This document shows positions 44,541 through 53,914 of a DNA stretch of 64,000 bases, in pieces. Positions within the stretch are counted from its first letter, which is position 1, and each line of letters opens with the position of its first letter. Location: contig NZ_JNVM01000046.1 in the NCBI RefSeq assembly GCF_000722545.1, forward strand, positions 1 through 64,000. The letters are read 5' to 3'. The notes beneath the pieces are model-generated. The model was not told the DNA's origin, did no database searches, and saw nothing but the letters and a program-made list of their open reading frames with translations. This DNA comes from Paenibacillus tyrphae (GTDB lineage: Bacteria; Bacillota; Bacilli; Paenibacillales; NBRC-103111). The position numbers and the translations under genes were made by a program.

Positions 44541-46289
44541 TTAAGATTGAGACTCCATGCCGGTCAATTTTTTGAAAATAGCATCCATTTTCTCTTTCAA
44601 ACCGCAAGCTTCGTCGATCAGCTTCGCATTCTTGCTCACCGTCGCCACCGATACCCCGTACCGCTGCGCCGCCTCGTGATAACTGATCGGACGCCGGTGC
44701 ATCTTCGCCGTCAAATACTCAAGCGCAGCCGCCCAGCCTTCGACCTTGGTCATCTTGGGCACGTTCGGAAACACCCGCGATAAATATTCTACCCAAAGCG
44801 TCTGCAAATCGTACTGCTGCACCATATCGTAACGCCGAGTCATATGCCGCAGCGCCGTTTCCATGATAGCCTGCCACTTGCTCTCCCACACCGGAAGCCC
44901 AGGAGAGAACGGCGACGGCGCGACCGTCGTCCGCTTGCCGTTCAGCACGGCCGTCAGCGGCTCCTTCATCCCGATGCTGCGCAGCACGAAGATCGCCACC
45001 TGTTTCAAGTAATCGTCCTCGTCCGGCAGCATAATAAATTCCGTCAGCGCATCCTTCACTTCGTCGTCGGCAATCAGACCAAACGCTTGAATCACCTGCA
45101 GCTTCGTATCCCCGTCTCCGTGACGAAGCGCCCAGAAGAACGATGACCGGACAAGCGGATCACGTTTCATATGCTCCGGCAGTCTGCCCTCGGCGCGCTC
45201 CAGCCCGCGAAATTGTTCCTCGAACGGCAGATGGTAATGATAGCTGACCGGAGGCTTTCTCGTTTCCTCCCGGTGCCTATCCAGCAAATTCAGATAGAAC
45301 TTCGGAATTTCCGAGCCTGGATCGAATTTCTCCGCCTGCTTCCACTGCCGCTGAGCTTCTTCGTACCGCCCCGTATTATAAGCGGCTACGGCGGTGTAAT
45401 GGAACAAACAGGGATCGAGACCCGCTTCGCCCGTTTTCAACAGCCGCTTGAACAGACGGAACGCTTTCTCATGCTCGCTTAAGATCCCCATCGTTGTGGC
45501 CAGCTTAAATACGTGGTCCTGATGGAACGGGTACGTTTTGCGCAGCACTTCAAGCAATTCAGCCAAGCTCTCCTGGTCGCCAAAATGCTGGTAGAAGATC
45601 GCCAGGTTACAGAGCGCATGCAAATTGCCGGGCTCCATATCCAGCACCTGCCGGATCATGTCGACCGACTTGTCGAAATGCCCCATATAATAATAGGCCA
45701 AAGCCAAATTGTTGCGCGCAGCCATAAAATCCGCATGCTTGCTGATAATATTTTCCAAGAGACGAACCGCTTCGGAGAACTTTCCTTCCTCCAGCATCGA
45801 GCGTGCACGGTCGTGATCGAACAAGCCTTCCCGGCTCTTGATCGTCGACAGCTTCGCAGGGCGGTCCAACTCGTAGCTGAGCAGCTCCATCATTTCCTCG
45901 GACTCTTCCAGAAACTGTCCGGTCGGATCGTTCTCCAGGTAATGAATAATCGCTTTTTCCGCCGATTCGTAATTTTCCATGTTGGCAAAATTATTCGCCA
46001 TATAGAAGTAGCATTCCGTCATCGTCGGATCGATCCGGTCCAGTACGTGCTGCAAAATGCGGTTGGATTCCTCGTAATTTCCCATCTCGGACAGCAGCCC
46101 GGCCAAATTGCAGTGATTGACCGGATTTTCCGGTTCGTACTCGGCCGCACGACGAAAATATTTCAATGCCTTATCATAATGATAACGGTCCAAGGACTGA
46201 ACGGCTTTTTCGAAAAAGAACGTGGCGTCCATTTTCATCGGTATGACATTGGTGCTGGGTTTCGGCAGCACACGTTTTTTCTTCTCCAT
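44541..46289 (-). CDS. TPR-repeat protein, YvcD-like
   Basis: 582 residues. From about residue 25 to 330 there are tandem tetratricopeptide units (for example ALKYFRRAAEYEPENPVNHCNLAGLLSEMGNYEESNRIL, shown here only as the pattern A-x2-FRRA, NLAxL, MGNYEES). The C-terminal 100 residues contain PISYHEAAQRYGVSVATVS, a helix-turn-helix-like segment. It probably assembles with other proteins; in B. subtilis yvcD has the same place before trxB and unknown function. An extended -10 (TGTTATACT, 46389-46394) lies upstream. Confidence 0.8.
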   Translation of the reverse strand: MEKKKRVLPKPSTNVIPMKMDATFFFEKAVQSLDRYHYDKALKYFRRAAEYEPENPVNHCNLAGLLSEMGNYEESNRILQHVLDRIDPTMTECYFYMANNFANMENYESAEKAIIHYLENDPTGQFLEESEEMMELLSYELDRPAKLSTIKSREGLFDHDRARSMLEEGKFSEAVRLLENIISKHADFMAARNNLALAYYYMGHFDKSVDMIRQVLDMEPGNLHALCNLAIFYQHFGDQESLAELLEVLRKTYPFHQDHVFKLATTMGILSEHEKAFRLFKRLLKTGEAGLDPCLFHYTAVAAYNTGRYEEAQRQWKQAEKFDPGSEIPKFYLNLLDRHREETRKPPVSYHYHLPFEEQFRGLERAEGRLPEHMKRDPLVRSSFFWALRHGDGDTKLQVIQAFGLIADDEVKDALTEFIMLPDEDDYLKQVAIFVLRSIGMKEPLTAVLNGKRTTVAPSPFSPGLPVWESKWQAIMETALRHMTRRYDMVQQYDLQTLWVEYLSRVFPNVPKMTKVEGWAAALEYLTAKMHRRPISYHEAAQRYGVSVATVSKNAKLIDEACGLKEKMDAIFKKLTGMESQS

Positions 46290-46452
46290 AATTCAGGCAC
46301 CTCCGTGACCCGTCCGGAATTACATGAGAAACCCGCCTGTGCATTTCAGAGCTTCATTTCTACATCGCCGGAGTAATAATGATTCCTAAGTATAACACAA
46401 TCCGGCCCAAAACCGTAAGGTTTCGACAGCCGGAGTCGTGTGGTAATAATTA

Positions 46453-47403
46453 TTATACGCCGCCGTATTTGAACAGCGAGCTGAGCGAGCCGCCGGACAT
46501 GATGATGTTGATCGCGTCCGAAAGCAGAGTGGCAACGGAGAGCACCCGGAATCTTTCAGGATGGTTGTCCGGAATAGCGATGGAGTCCGTAATGACGACT
46601 TCCTTAATGTTCGGATGATCCAGACGCTGCAAGGCCGGGCCGGAGAACACCGGGTGCGTCGCACAGACGTAAGCGTCGTGAGCGCCGCGTTCCTTCAGGC
46701 CTTCCACGACGTTGACGATGGTCGAGCCGGTATCGATCAGATCCTCGATGATGATCGGCGTACGGCCGGCTACGTCCCCGATGACATGCGTAATGACCGC
46801 TTCGTTGTGAGCCGGTCTTTTCTTGATCATCATCGCAAACGGCGCATCGAGAATGTTCGCCATCTTCTCGGCTGTCGTCGCGCGTCCCGCATCCGGGGAG
46901 ACGATGATCGGGTTTTGGATATTAAGCTTTTTAATGTAATCGCTAACCAAGTCCAGCGCCGTCAAATGGTCCACAGGGATGTTGAAGAAGCCTTGAATCG
47001 CCGGGGCATGCAGATCGATCGTGATGACACGGTCCGCACCCGCTGTCGTCAGCAGGTCCGCCACCAGCTTGGCCGAGATCGGTTCCCGAGGCGCGGCTTT
47101 GCGCTCTTGGCGGGAATAACCATAGTAAGGAACGACAAGATTGATCGTTCTCGCCGAAGCCCGTTTGGCGGCATCCATCATGACAAGAAGCTCCATGAAA
47201 TTCTCGTTGATCGGATGAGAGAACGTTTGCACCAGAAAGACGTCGCAGTTCCGAATACTTTCTTCGTAGAGACAATAAATTTCCCCGCTCTTGAATCGGG
47301 AAAGCTTGATTTTGCCGAGCGGCACTTTAAGCTCTTCGCATATGCGCTCCGCCAGTTTCGGGTTGGACGAACCCGAAAAAATCTTCATTTTGTCGCTGTA
47401 CAT
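46453..47403 (-). CDS. prs: Ribose-phosphate pyrophosphokinase
   Basis: 316 residues; makes PRPP from ribose-5-phosphate and ATP. The regulatory/flexible loop YYGYSRQERKAAPREPISAK is present (with K and R of the ATP site), and the PRPP-binding motif IIIEDLIDTGSTIV near 225. It sits directly after hisJ, so PRPP is made next to the pathway that uses it. Many Paenibacillus carry another prs near glmU; that locus is not in the window, so this may be a second copy. GGAGG precedes ATG 47403. Confidence 0.93.
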   Translation of the reverse strand: MYSDKMKIFSGSSNPKLAERICEELKVPLGKIKLSRFKSGEIYCLYEESIRNCDVFLVQTFSHPINENFMELLVMMDAAKRASARTINLVVPYYGYSRQERKAAPREPISAKLVADLLTTAGADRVITIDLHAPAIQGFFNIPVDHLTALDLVSDYIKKLNIQNPIIVSPDAGRATTAEKMANILDAPFAMMIKKRPAHNEAVITHVIGDVAGRTPIIIEDLIDTGSTIVNVVEGLKERGAHDAYVCATHPVFSGPALQRLDHPNIKEVVITDSIAIPDNHPERFRVLSVATLLSDAINIIMSGGSLSSLFKYGGV

Positions 47404-47515
47404 GGTTACCTCCGCTTTTGCTTATGTTACAATGGGTCATTTGACGATGGATGGACCTTATCAAAAAGGCTCCGGTTGGCCGGTTTACACAATATTTAAA
47501 ATGCCCACGTCCCCA

Positions 47516-48343
47516 TTATACATGAAATGAAGCGAATCCAATAGGCACCATGGCGCGTTTCCTGCTTTTAAATGTGGCTAATTCGTTAAATCCTGCCTGC
47601 CGCAGAAGATCGGTCGCTTGGTCAAGGTACTGTGCAAGCCGCTCCGGCTGGTGCGCGTCCGATCCGAGCGTTACAGGAATTCCCAGCTCACGGGCGTACT
47701 CCAGCATGCGGAGGCTGGGGAACATTTCCTCCACCGGCATGCGCAAGCCCGATGCGTTCAGCTCGATGGCCATGCCCGCGTCCCGGACGACGTTCAGCGC
47801 CTGACGCTCCAAGTGCTCCACGTTCTGCTCCGGCTTGAAGCCGAACCGCTTGATCACGTCGATATGCCCAATGTAGTCGTAGAATCCGGTCCGGCATGCT
47901 TTACAGACCGCATCGTAATATTGCACATAGACCTCGTAGGCGTCCCGTTCCTTCCAGCCGTCCGTCTGCCGGTAATCCGTTATGTCCCATTCGCCGAGAA
48001 AATGAACGGACCCGATCACGTAATCCCACGGATACGCTTTGATGATTCGCTCGATTTCCGCTTCGTATCCTTCGATATAGTCCCCTTCGAGTCCGACCCG
48101 GATGTCGATCCGGTCTTTGTATTTATGCTGCAGACGAAGCGCTTCCTCCACATAGTTCGGCAGTTCGTCCATCGGCATGGCCATGCCCGGGTAATAGGAA
48201 GCCGGGTCTACATGCAGCAAGGGCATGTGATCGGACAGCCCCAGTTGGTCCAGTCCGATCTCAATGCCCTTCAGCACGTACTCCTCCAGCTCTCCCGACG
48301 CATGTCCGCACCGCACATGGTGCGTATGATAATCGATGCGCAT
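47516..48343 (-). CDS. hisJ: Histidinol-phosphatase, PHP family
   Basis: 275 residues. PHP-domain metal motifs: MRIDYHTHHVRCGHA at the N terminus, LSDHMPL, YVIGSVHFLG, and the C-terminal TLGSDAHQPERL. It removes phosphate from histidinol phosphate. A frame extends to 48454, but AAGGAGA is before ATG 48343, which gives the family start. It lies 67 bp behind hisIE in the histidine operon. Confidence 0.92.
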   Translation of the reverse strand: MRIDYHTHHVRCGHASGELEEYVLKGIEIGLDQLGLSDHMPLLHVDPASYYPGMAMPMDELPNYVEEALRLQHKYKDRIDIRVGLEGDYIEGYEAEIERIIKAYPWDYVIGSVHFLGEWDITDYRQTDGWKERDAYEVYVQYYDAVCKACRTGFYDYIGHIDVIKRFGFKPEQNVEHLERQALNVVRDAGMAIELNASGLRMPVEEMFPSLRMLEYARELGIPVTLGSDAHQPERLAQYLDQATDLLRQAGFNELATFKSRKRAMVPIGFASFHV

Positions 48344-48410
48344 TCGAGTGAATTCTCCTTTTAAGCGACGGAGGGCGGCATGGTCGCCAGCCTGCCCCCC
48401 TTCGGCGCCG

Positions 48411-49094
48411 TTATTTTTTGTGTCGGCGGTCCAGCTCGCGCATAACCTCGTCAAGCGGCAGCTTCGCTTCGCGCAGCAGTACCATCAGGTGAAAAATAAG
48501 GTCGCTCGCTTCGTATCGCAGCTCATCGTTGTCGCGATTTTTCGCGGCGATGATGACCTCGGCCGTTTCCTCGCCGACTTTTTTCAATATTTTATCGATG
48601 CCTTTTTCAAACAGATACGTCGTATACGCGCCTTCCGGCCGTTCCGCGTCGCGCTGCGCGATCACCGACTCCAGTCGGCCGAGCATGGCAAAACGGTCCG
48701 CAGACTCCGATTCTGCCGCAGCTTCCCCGCCGTCCGCCAAAGCTCCGAGCTTCACTTCGTTGTAGAAGCAGCTGTAACGCCCGGTATGGCAAGCCGGCCC
48801 TGCTTGATCCACAAGCACCAGCAGCGTGTCGCCGTCGCAATCGTATTTCAATGCTCTGACCTTCTGTACATGGCCGGACGTCGCGCCCTTATGCCACAAT
48901 TCTCCGCGCGAACGGCTCCAAAACCACGTTTCGCCCGATTCCAGCGTCAGCTTCAGCGACTCCTGGTTCATGTAGGCCATCATCAGCACGTCCTTGCTTG
49001 CCGCATCCTGCACGATAGCCGGCACGAGGCCGTTCGCGTCCCATTGGATCACCGCCGTTAACTCCTCTAAGGTTCCTACCGTTTGCCCGCTCAC
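48411..49094 (-). CDS. hisI: Phosphoribosyl-AMP cyclohydrolase / phosphoribosyl-ATP pyrophosphatase
   Basis: 227-residue bifunctional HisIE. Residues 1-120 are the HisI domain with metal-binding DCDGDTLLVLVDQAGPACHTG; residues about 135-227 are the HisE domain with VGEETAEVIIAAKNRD and LIFHLMVLL. It carries steps 2 and 3 of the pathway. It starts at GTG 49094 and overlaps the hisF stop by 4 nt (GTGA). Confidence 0.95.
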   Translation of the reverse strand: MSGQTVGTLEELTAVIQWDANGLVPAIVQDAASKDVLMMAYMNQESLKLTLESGETWFWSRSRGELWHKGATSGHVQKVRALKYDCDGDTLLVLVDQAGPACHTGRYSCFYNEVKLGALADGGEAAAESESADRFAMLGRLESVIAQRDAERPEGAYTTYLFEKGIDKILKKVGEETAEVIIAAKNRDNDELRYEASDLIFHLMVLLREAKLPLDEVMRELDRRHKK

Positions 49095-49849
49095 CGGACC
49101 TCCACTCCTTTATGCCTGAGGTCGTCCTTAACCTCTTGGATCGTCATCTCTTTGTAGTGAAAAATCGTGGCGGCCAGCCCTGCGTCCGCCTTGCCTTCTG
49201 CAAACACGTCGTAGAAGTGCTCCTTCTTGCCCGCTCCGCCGGAGGCGATGACCGGAATCGATACGAGCTCCGAAACCGCCCGGGTGAGACGCAGGTCAAA
49301 CCCGTCCTTCGTGCCGTCCGCATCCATGCTCGTCAGCAAAATTTCACCGGCGCCGAGCTCTTCGATCCGCTTGGCCCATTCGAGCGCCCGGATGCCCGTG
49401 CCGTTGCGTCCGCCGTGAGTGAACACTTCCCATTCGTTCCACTCTGGGTTATACCGGGCATCAATCGCCACGACGATGCACTGCGAGCCGAAGCGGCGCG
49501 CGCCGTCGGACACGAGCTGGGGATTGCGGACCGCAGCCGTGTTGATCCCGATTTTGTCCGCGCCTGCCCGCAGCAGCCGTTTCATGTCGTCCACGCTCGA
49601 AATTCCGCCGCCGACCGTGAACGGGATCGTGATTTGGCCGGCCGTCTGCTGCACGACATTGACCATCGTCGCCCGTCCCTCATGGGAAGCGGAGATGTCC
49701 AGGAACACCAGTTCGTCCGCTCCTTCGCGGTCGTAGATCGATGCGAGCTCGACCGGATCGCCGGCATCGCGCAAATTGACAAAGTTGACTCCCTTAACGA
49801 CCCGCCCGTCCTTCACGTCAAGACAAGGGATGATCCGTTTGGCCAGCAT
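49091..49849 (-). CDS. hisF: Imidazole glycerol phosphate synthase cyclase subunit
   Basis: 252 residues, TIM barrel. N-terminal catalytic Asp in RIIPCLDVKDGRVVKGVNF, second Asp in LLTSMDADGTKDGFD, and phosphate sites VGGGISSVDD and ASGGAG. It closes the imidazole ring using ammonia from HisH. 21 bp behind hisA. Confidence 0.97.
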   Translation of the reverse strand: MLAKRIIPCLDVKDGRVVKGVNFVNLRDAGDPVELASIYDREGADELVFLDISASHEGRATMVNVVQQTAGQITIPFTVGGGISSVDDMKRLLRAGADKIGINTAAVRNPQLVSDGARRFGSQCIVVAIDARYNPEWNEWEVFTHGGRNGTGIRALEWAKRIEELGAGEILLTSMDADGTKDGFDLRLTRAVSELVSIPVIASGGAGKKEHFYDVFAEGKADAGLAATIFHYKEMTIQEVKDDLRHKGVEVR

Positions 49850-49870
49850 AAGCCGTCCTCCTTTCTGCCT

Positions 49871-50599
49871 TTACACCCGTCCGTGCGCTTCCTCCAGCTT
49901 GATGCTGCCGGTGTACAGCGCCTTGCCGACGATCGCGCCGCCCACGCCGTCCGCCGCATGCTGCGCCAGCCGCTCCAGATCCTCGTAACGGCTTACGCCG
50001 CCGGAAGCGATCACCGACTGCCCTGATACCTTCGCCAAATGGACGATCGCCTCCACGTTCGGACCGCCCATCATGCCGTCGCGCGAAATATCGGTGAAAA
50101 TAAATGTCTTCGCGCCTTCCTTCGCCAGCTCTGCAGCCAGCTCATCCGCCTTGACCGCGGACGTTTCGAGCCAGCCGCGGGTCGCCACATACCCGTCACG
50201 GGCGTCGATACCGATAGCGACTTTGTCGCCGTGCTTCTGAAGCACCCGGTTCACGAACTCGCGGTTTTCGATGGCCGCCGTCCCGAGAATGATGCGCGAA
50301 ACGCCGAGCGACAAAATGTGATCCACATCCGCTTCCGTACGCAAGCCGCCTCCGAGCTGGACCGGAACGTTAACGGCTTTGGCGATCTCGCCGATCAGCT
50401 TGTCGTTGACCGGATAGCCCGCCTTCGCTCCGTCCAGATCGACGAGATGAATCCATTTGGCTCCTTGGGCTTCCCAAGCTTTGGCGACCTCCAGCGGATT
50501 TTCGTTATACACGGTTTCCTGATTGTAATCGCCTTGGATCAGGCGCACGCACTTGCCCCCGCGAATGTCGATGGCGGGATAAATGATGAATGAAGACAT
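49871..50599 (-). CDS. hisA: 1-(5-phosphoribosyl)-5-[(5-phosphoribosylamino)methylideneamino]imidazole-4-carboxamide isomerase
   Basis: 242 residues, half-barrel relative of HisF. IIYPAIDIRGGKCVRLIQGDYN with the catalytic Asp at 8-11, QLGGGLRTEADV, FIFTDISRDGMMGGPN with the second Asp, and ASGGVSRYEDL. Separated from hisH by about 100 bp, wider than the other junctions; nothing is recognised in that gap. Confidence 0.97.
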   Translation of the reverse strand: MSSFIIYPAIDIRGGKCVRLIQGDYNQETVYNENPLEVAKAWEAQGAKWIHLVDLDGAKAGYPVNDKLIGEIAKAVNVPVQLGGGLRTEADVDHILSLGVSRIILGTAAIENREFVNRVLQKHGDKVAIGIDARDGYVATRGWLETSAVKADELAAELAKEGAKTFIFTDISRDGMMGGPNVEAIVHLAKVSGQSVIASGGVSRYEDLERLAQHAADGVGGAIVGKALYTGSIKLEEAHGRV

Positions 50600-50700
50600 G
50601 AAAACGTTCCTCCAACCTTGGAAATATAAATCGAACCGACCGTTTGAAAGCCCGGCGAACCGGAATCGAATCCAAGCGTACGGCGACTGGCAAAGCCTGT

Positions 50701-51309
50701 CTACTTACGCGTACACAACGCAAGAAAATTGCCGAGCAGCTTCATGCCGACGCTGCCGCTTTTCTCCGGATGAAACTGCATCCCGAATACATTATTGCGG
50801 CCGACGATGGCCGTCACCTGCTGATAGTAATCCGTCACCGCCAGCAGATCACCCGGCTGCTCCGGCTTTACATGAAACGAGTGAACGAAGTACACGTGCC
50901 CTTCCTCTACCGCTTCAAACAGCGGGCTTTCCTGACATAATTCTAGTTTATTCCATCCCATATGAGGCACCTTGTAATCGCCGCGGAAGCGGACGACGTC
51001 TCCGGGCAGCAGGTTTAGCCCCTCATGCAAACCGTGCTCCTCGCTGCGGCTGAACAAAAGCTGCATGCCCAGGCAGATGCCAAGCAGCGGCTTTCCGCTT
51101 GCCGCATAACGCTTCACAGCCGCATCCAGCTTCGATTCGCGCAGATGGTCCATCGCATCGCCGAACGCTCCGACGCCGGGAAGAATGGCTCCTTCCGCCT
51201 GAAGCAGCTCCTGCTCGTCCGAAACGATCACGCCGCGATAGCCAAGCCGTTCCACCGCCGAAGCGACGCTGTGCAGGTTGCCCATGCCGTAATCGATGAT
51301 GGCGATCAT
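50701..51309 (-). CDS. hisH: Imidazole glycerol phosphate synthase glutaminase subunit
   Basis: 202 residues, class I glutamine amidotransferase. Nucleophile in LLGICLGMQLLFSRSEE (Cys about 80), His-Glu in FGMQFHPEKSG (about 180). It supplies ammonia to HisF. The stop of hisB is 3 bp upstream. Confidence 0.96.
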   Translation of the reverse strand: MIAIIDYGMGNLHSVASAVERLGYRGVIVSDEQELLQAEGAILPGVGAFGDAMDHLRESKLDAAVKRYAASGKPLLGICLGMQLLFSRSEEHGLHEGLNLLPGDVVRFRGDYKVPHMGWNKLELCQESPLFEAVEEGHVYFVHSFHVKPEQPGDLLAVTDYYQQVTAIVGRNNVFGMQFHPEKSGSVGMKLLGNFLALCTRK

Positions 51310-51312
51310 GGA

Positions 51313-51924
51313 TTACAAGACCCCTTTCGTCGACGGCACACCCTGCACGCGGGGATCGATGCTCGTCGCCTCGTCGAGCGCCCGGCCGAGCGCCTTGAAT
51401 ACCGCTTCGACCATATGGTGCGTGTTATGCCCGTAGTGCACGATGACATGCAGCGTAATCCGCGCCTCCAGCGCAAATTTCCACAAAAACTCGTGCACCA
51501 GCTCCGTCGTAAAGCTGCCGACCGTCGCCGACGGATATTGGGCCCGGTATTCCAGATGCGGCCGGTTGCTGATATCGATTGCCACCTGCGCCAGCGCTTC
51601 ATCCATCGGAATGAATACGTTGGCGTAGCGTTTGATTCCCTTCTTGTCGCCGAGCGCCTCGCGCAGCGTCTGTCCGAGGCAGATGCCGATATCCTCGACC
51701 GTATGATGATCGTCGATATCGACGTCGCCTTTGGCGTCTACTTTCAAATCGAACTGTCCGTGCTTCGTGAACAGATCAAGCATATGATTTAAGAACGGCA
51801 CATCCGTTTCGATCTCGGATTCGCCGGTACCATCCACGTTAAATGCGAGCCGGATATCCGTCTCGTTTGTTTTGCGCGCGATTTCGGCCTGGCGCCCGGT
51901 TGCTTGCTTGTTTTGCTCAGCCAC
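51313..51924 (-). CDS. hisB: Imidazoleglycerol-phosphate dehydratase
   Basis: 203 residues, monofunctional HisB. The metal-binding repeats are FLNHMLDLFTKHGQFD, DIDDHHTVEDIGI and IVHYGHNTHHMVEA with their His residues. It ends 3 bp before hisH and its start overlaps the hisD stop by 8 nt. Confidence 0.96.
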   Translation of the reverse strand: MAEQNKQATGRQAEIARKTNETDIRLAFNVDGTGESEIETDVPFLNHMLDLFTKHGQFDLKVDAKGDVDIDDHHTVEDIGICLGQTLREALGDKKGIKRYANVFIPMDEALAQVAIDISNRPHLEYRAQYPSATVGSFTTELVHEFLWKFALEARITLHVIVHYGHNTHHMVEAVFKALGRALDEATSIDPRVQGVPSTKGVL

Positions 51925-53206
51925 GCTGGTCCCCTTCTTTCTTCAAGCGAATTTCGATTGCCCGCGCATGCGCGTCCAGCCCTTCGTGACGGGCCAGCGT
52001 TACGATTTTCTCCCCATCACGCAGCAGCGCTTCCTTGCTGTAATAAATGACGCTCGATTTTTTCAGAAAATCGTCGACATTCAGCGGTGACGAGAACCGT
52101 GCCGTTCCATTCGTCGGCAGTACGTGGTTCGGTCCTGCAAAATAGTCCCCCACCGGCTCCGAGCTGTAAGGCCCGAGGAAAATCGCCCCGGCGTTCTCGA
52201 TCCGGCTCAAATAATCGAACGGCTCGCGCACGATGATTTCCAGATGCTCCGGCGCCAGCCGGTTCACGGCACGGACGCCTTCCTCAAGGCTGTCCACGGT
52301 CAAAATCGCGCCGTAATCGCGAATCGATTGCGCGGCGATGTCGCGTCGCGGCAGCTCGCTCAACTGGCGGTCCACCTCCAGGCGGACCGCTTCGGCCAGC
52401 TCCCGCGACGGGGTGACGAGAATGGCCGACGCCATCTCGTCGTGCTCGGCCTGCGACAGCAGGTCCGCCGCCACATAGGCGGCGTCCGCCGTCTCGTCGG
52501 CCAGGACGACGATCTCGCTCGGCCCGGCGATGCTGTCGATGTCCACTGCGCCGAACACGCTGCGCTTCGCCAGCGCGACGTAGATGTTGCCGGGGCCGAC
52601 GATTTTGTCCGCCGCAGGAATCGACTCCGTCCCGTACGCCAGCGCAGCTACCGCCTGCGCGCCGCCGACGCGGTAAATTTCGCGCACGCCTGCTTCCGCG
52701 GCCGCGACGAGAATATGCGGGTTGATGCCCTCCACCCCGGCTGTGGCCGGAGGCGTCACCATCACGATTTCGGGCACGCCCGCGACCTGCGCCGGGATCG
52801 CGTTCATCAGTACCGACGACGGATACGCCGCCTTGCCGCCCGGCACATACAGCCCGACCCGGCGCAGCGGGCGGATCACTTGGCCGAGAATGCTGCCGTC
52901 GGCTTGCAGGTCCATCCACGAATTGCGCATTTGCTTCTCATGAAAGCGGCGCACGTTCGCCGCCGCTTCGCGCAGCGCCGCCAGGAAGCTCTCGTCCACC
53001 CGCGCATAGGCGGCTTCGATCTCCTCCTGCGTGACGCGCAGCTCCTCTATCTTAACGCCGTCAAACTGCTGTGCGAACTTGCGCAGCGCGGCATCCCCGT
53101 CCCGGCGCACCTCTTCGATGATGCGCTGTACGCTTTCGTTTTGCTCGGGCGTGCCGTATTCGACCTCCCGCTGCAGCGAAAATTCCGATGCGGGCATCAC
53201 TCTCAT
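51917..53206 (-). CDS. hisD: Histidinol dehydrogenase
   Basis: 429 residues; oxidises histidinol to histidine in two NAD steps. YVPGGKAAYPSSVLMN, YRVGGAQAVAALAYGT, IVGPGNIYVALAKR, IAGPSEIVVLADE and NHVLPTNGTARFSSPL are the family blocks; the Zn ligands lie in SQAEHDEMASA and NHVLPT. 53 bp behind hisG. Confidence 0.97.
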   Translation of the reverse strand: MRVMPASEFSLQREVEYGTPEQNESVQRIIEEVRRDGDAALRKFAQQFDGVKIEELRVTQEEIEAAYARVDESFLAALREAAANVRRFHEKQMRNSWMDLQADGSILGQVIRPLRRVGLYVPGGKAAYPSSVLMNAIPAQVAGVPEIVMVTPPATAGVEGINPHILVAAAEAGVREIYRVGGAQAVAALAYGTESIPAADKIVGPGNIYVALAKRSVFGAVDIDSIAGPSEIVVLADETADAAYVAADLLSQAEHDEMASAILVTPSRELAEAVRLEVDRQLSELPRRDIAAQSIRDYGAILTVDSLEEGVRAVNRLAPEHLEIIVREPFDYLSRIENAGAIFLGPYSSEPVGDYFAGPNHVLPTNGTARFSSPLNVDDFLKKSSVIYYSKEALLRDGEKIVTLARHEGLDAHARAIEIRLKKEGDQRG

Positions 53207-53259
53207 GACCGCGGCCTCCTTTGATGTATGCGAATTCTGTTTCTCTCTTCCCGGTAAGG

Positions 53260-53901
53260 CTATACCTTTGCCGTCACAGCGGCAATGACCGGCTGCAGCC
53301 GGTCACAGAGCGCCTGAATGGCGTCGTTTTTCATCCGGTAGCTGACTCGGTTGGCTATGAGACGGCTCGTAATCGCGAAAATCTGCTCATGCTCCGCCAG
53401 CCCGTTTTCCCGGATCGTGCTGCCGGTCTCCACCATATCGACGATCCGGTCGGCCAAACCGATCAGCGGGGCCAGCTCAATCGAGCCGTTCAGCTTGATA
53501 ACCTCTACCTGCTGCCCCTGCTCCCGAAAATATTGCGAGGCCACGTTCGGGTATTTTGTCGCCACCCGCGGGTTGAGCACCGGCTGCCAATCCGGCAGTC
53601 CGATAACGGACATGCGGCAGCGCGCAATCCCGAGATCCAGCAGCTCGTATACGTCCCGGTTCTCCTCCATCAGCACGTCTTTGCCGACGACGCCGATATC
53701 CGCTACTCCGTATTCGACGTAGGTCGGCACATCGACCGGCTTCGCCATAATGAATTCCATCCGCGCTTCCGGAACGGCAATAATCAGCTTGCGCGAATCG
53801 TCCGTCTCCTCGGGGATCGTGAGCCCCGCTTCGCGGAACAGCTTGGAAGCTTGTTTATAAATACGCCCTTTGGGCATTGCCACCTTCAATAAGTCCTGCA
53901 T
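53260..53901 (-). CDS. hisG: ATP phosphoribosyltransferase, short form
   Basis: 213 residues: the short HisG that lacks the C-terminal regulatory domain and needs HisZ. Blocks: VAMPKGRIYKQASKLFREAG, DIGVVGKDVLMEE and GLADRIVDMVETGSTIRENGL (PRPP loop). A frame extends to 53991 and into hisZ, but AGGAGGGG is before ATG 53901. First committed step of histidine synthesis. Confidence 0.96.
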   Translation of the reverse strand: MQDLLKVAMPKGRIYKQASKLFREAGLTIPEETDDSRKLIIAVPEARMEFIMAKPVDVPTYVEYGVADIGVVGKDVLMEENRDVYELLDLGIARCRMSVIGLPDWQPVLNPRVATKYPNVASQYFREQGQQVEVIKLNGSIELAPLIGLADRIVDMVETGSTIRENGLAEHEQIFAITSRLIANRVSYRMKNDAIQALCDRLQPVIAAVTAKV

Positions 53902-53914
53902 GCGCTGCCCCTCC

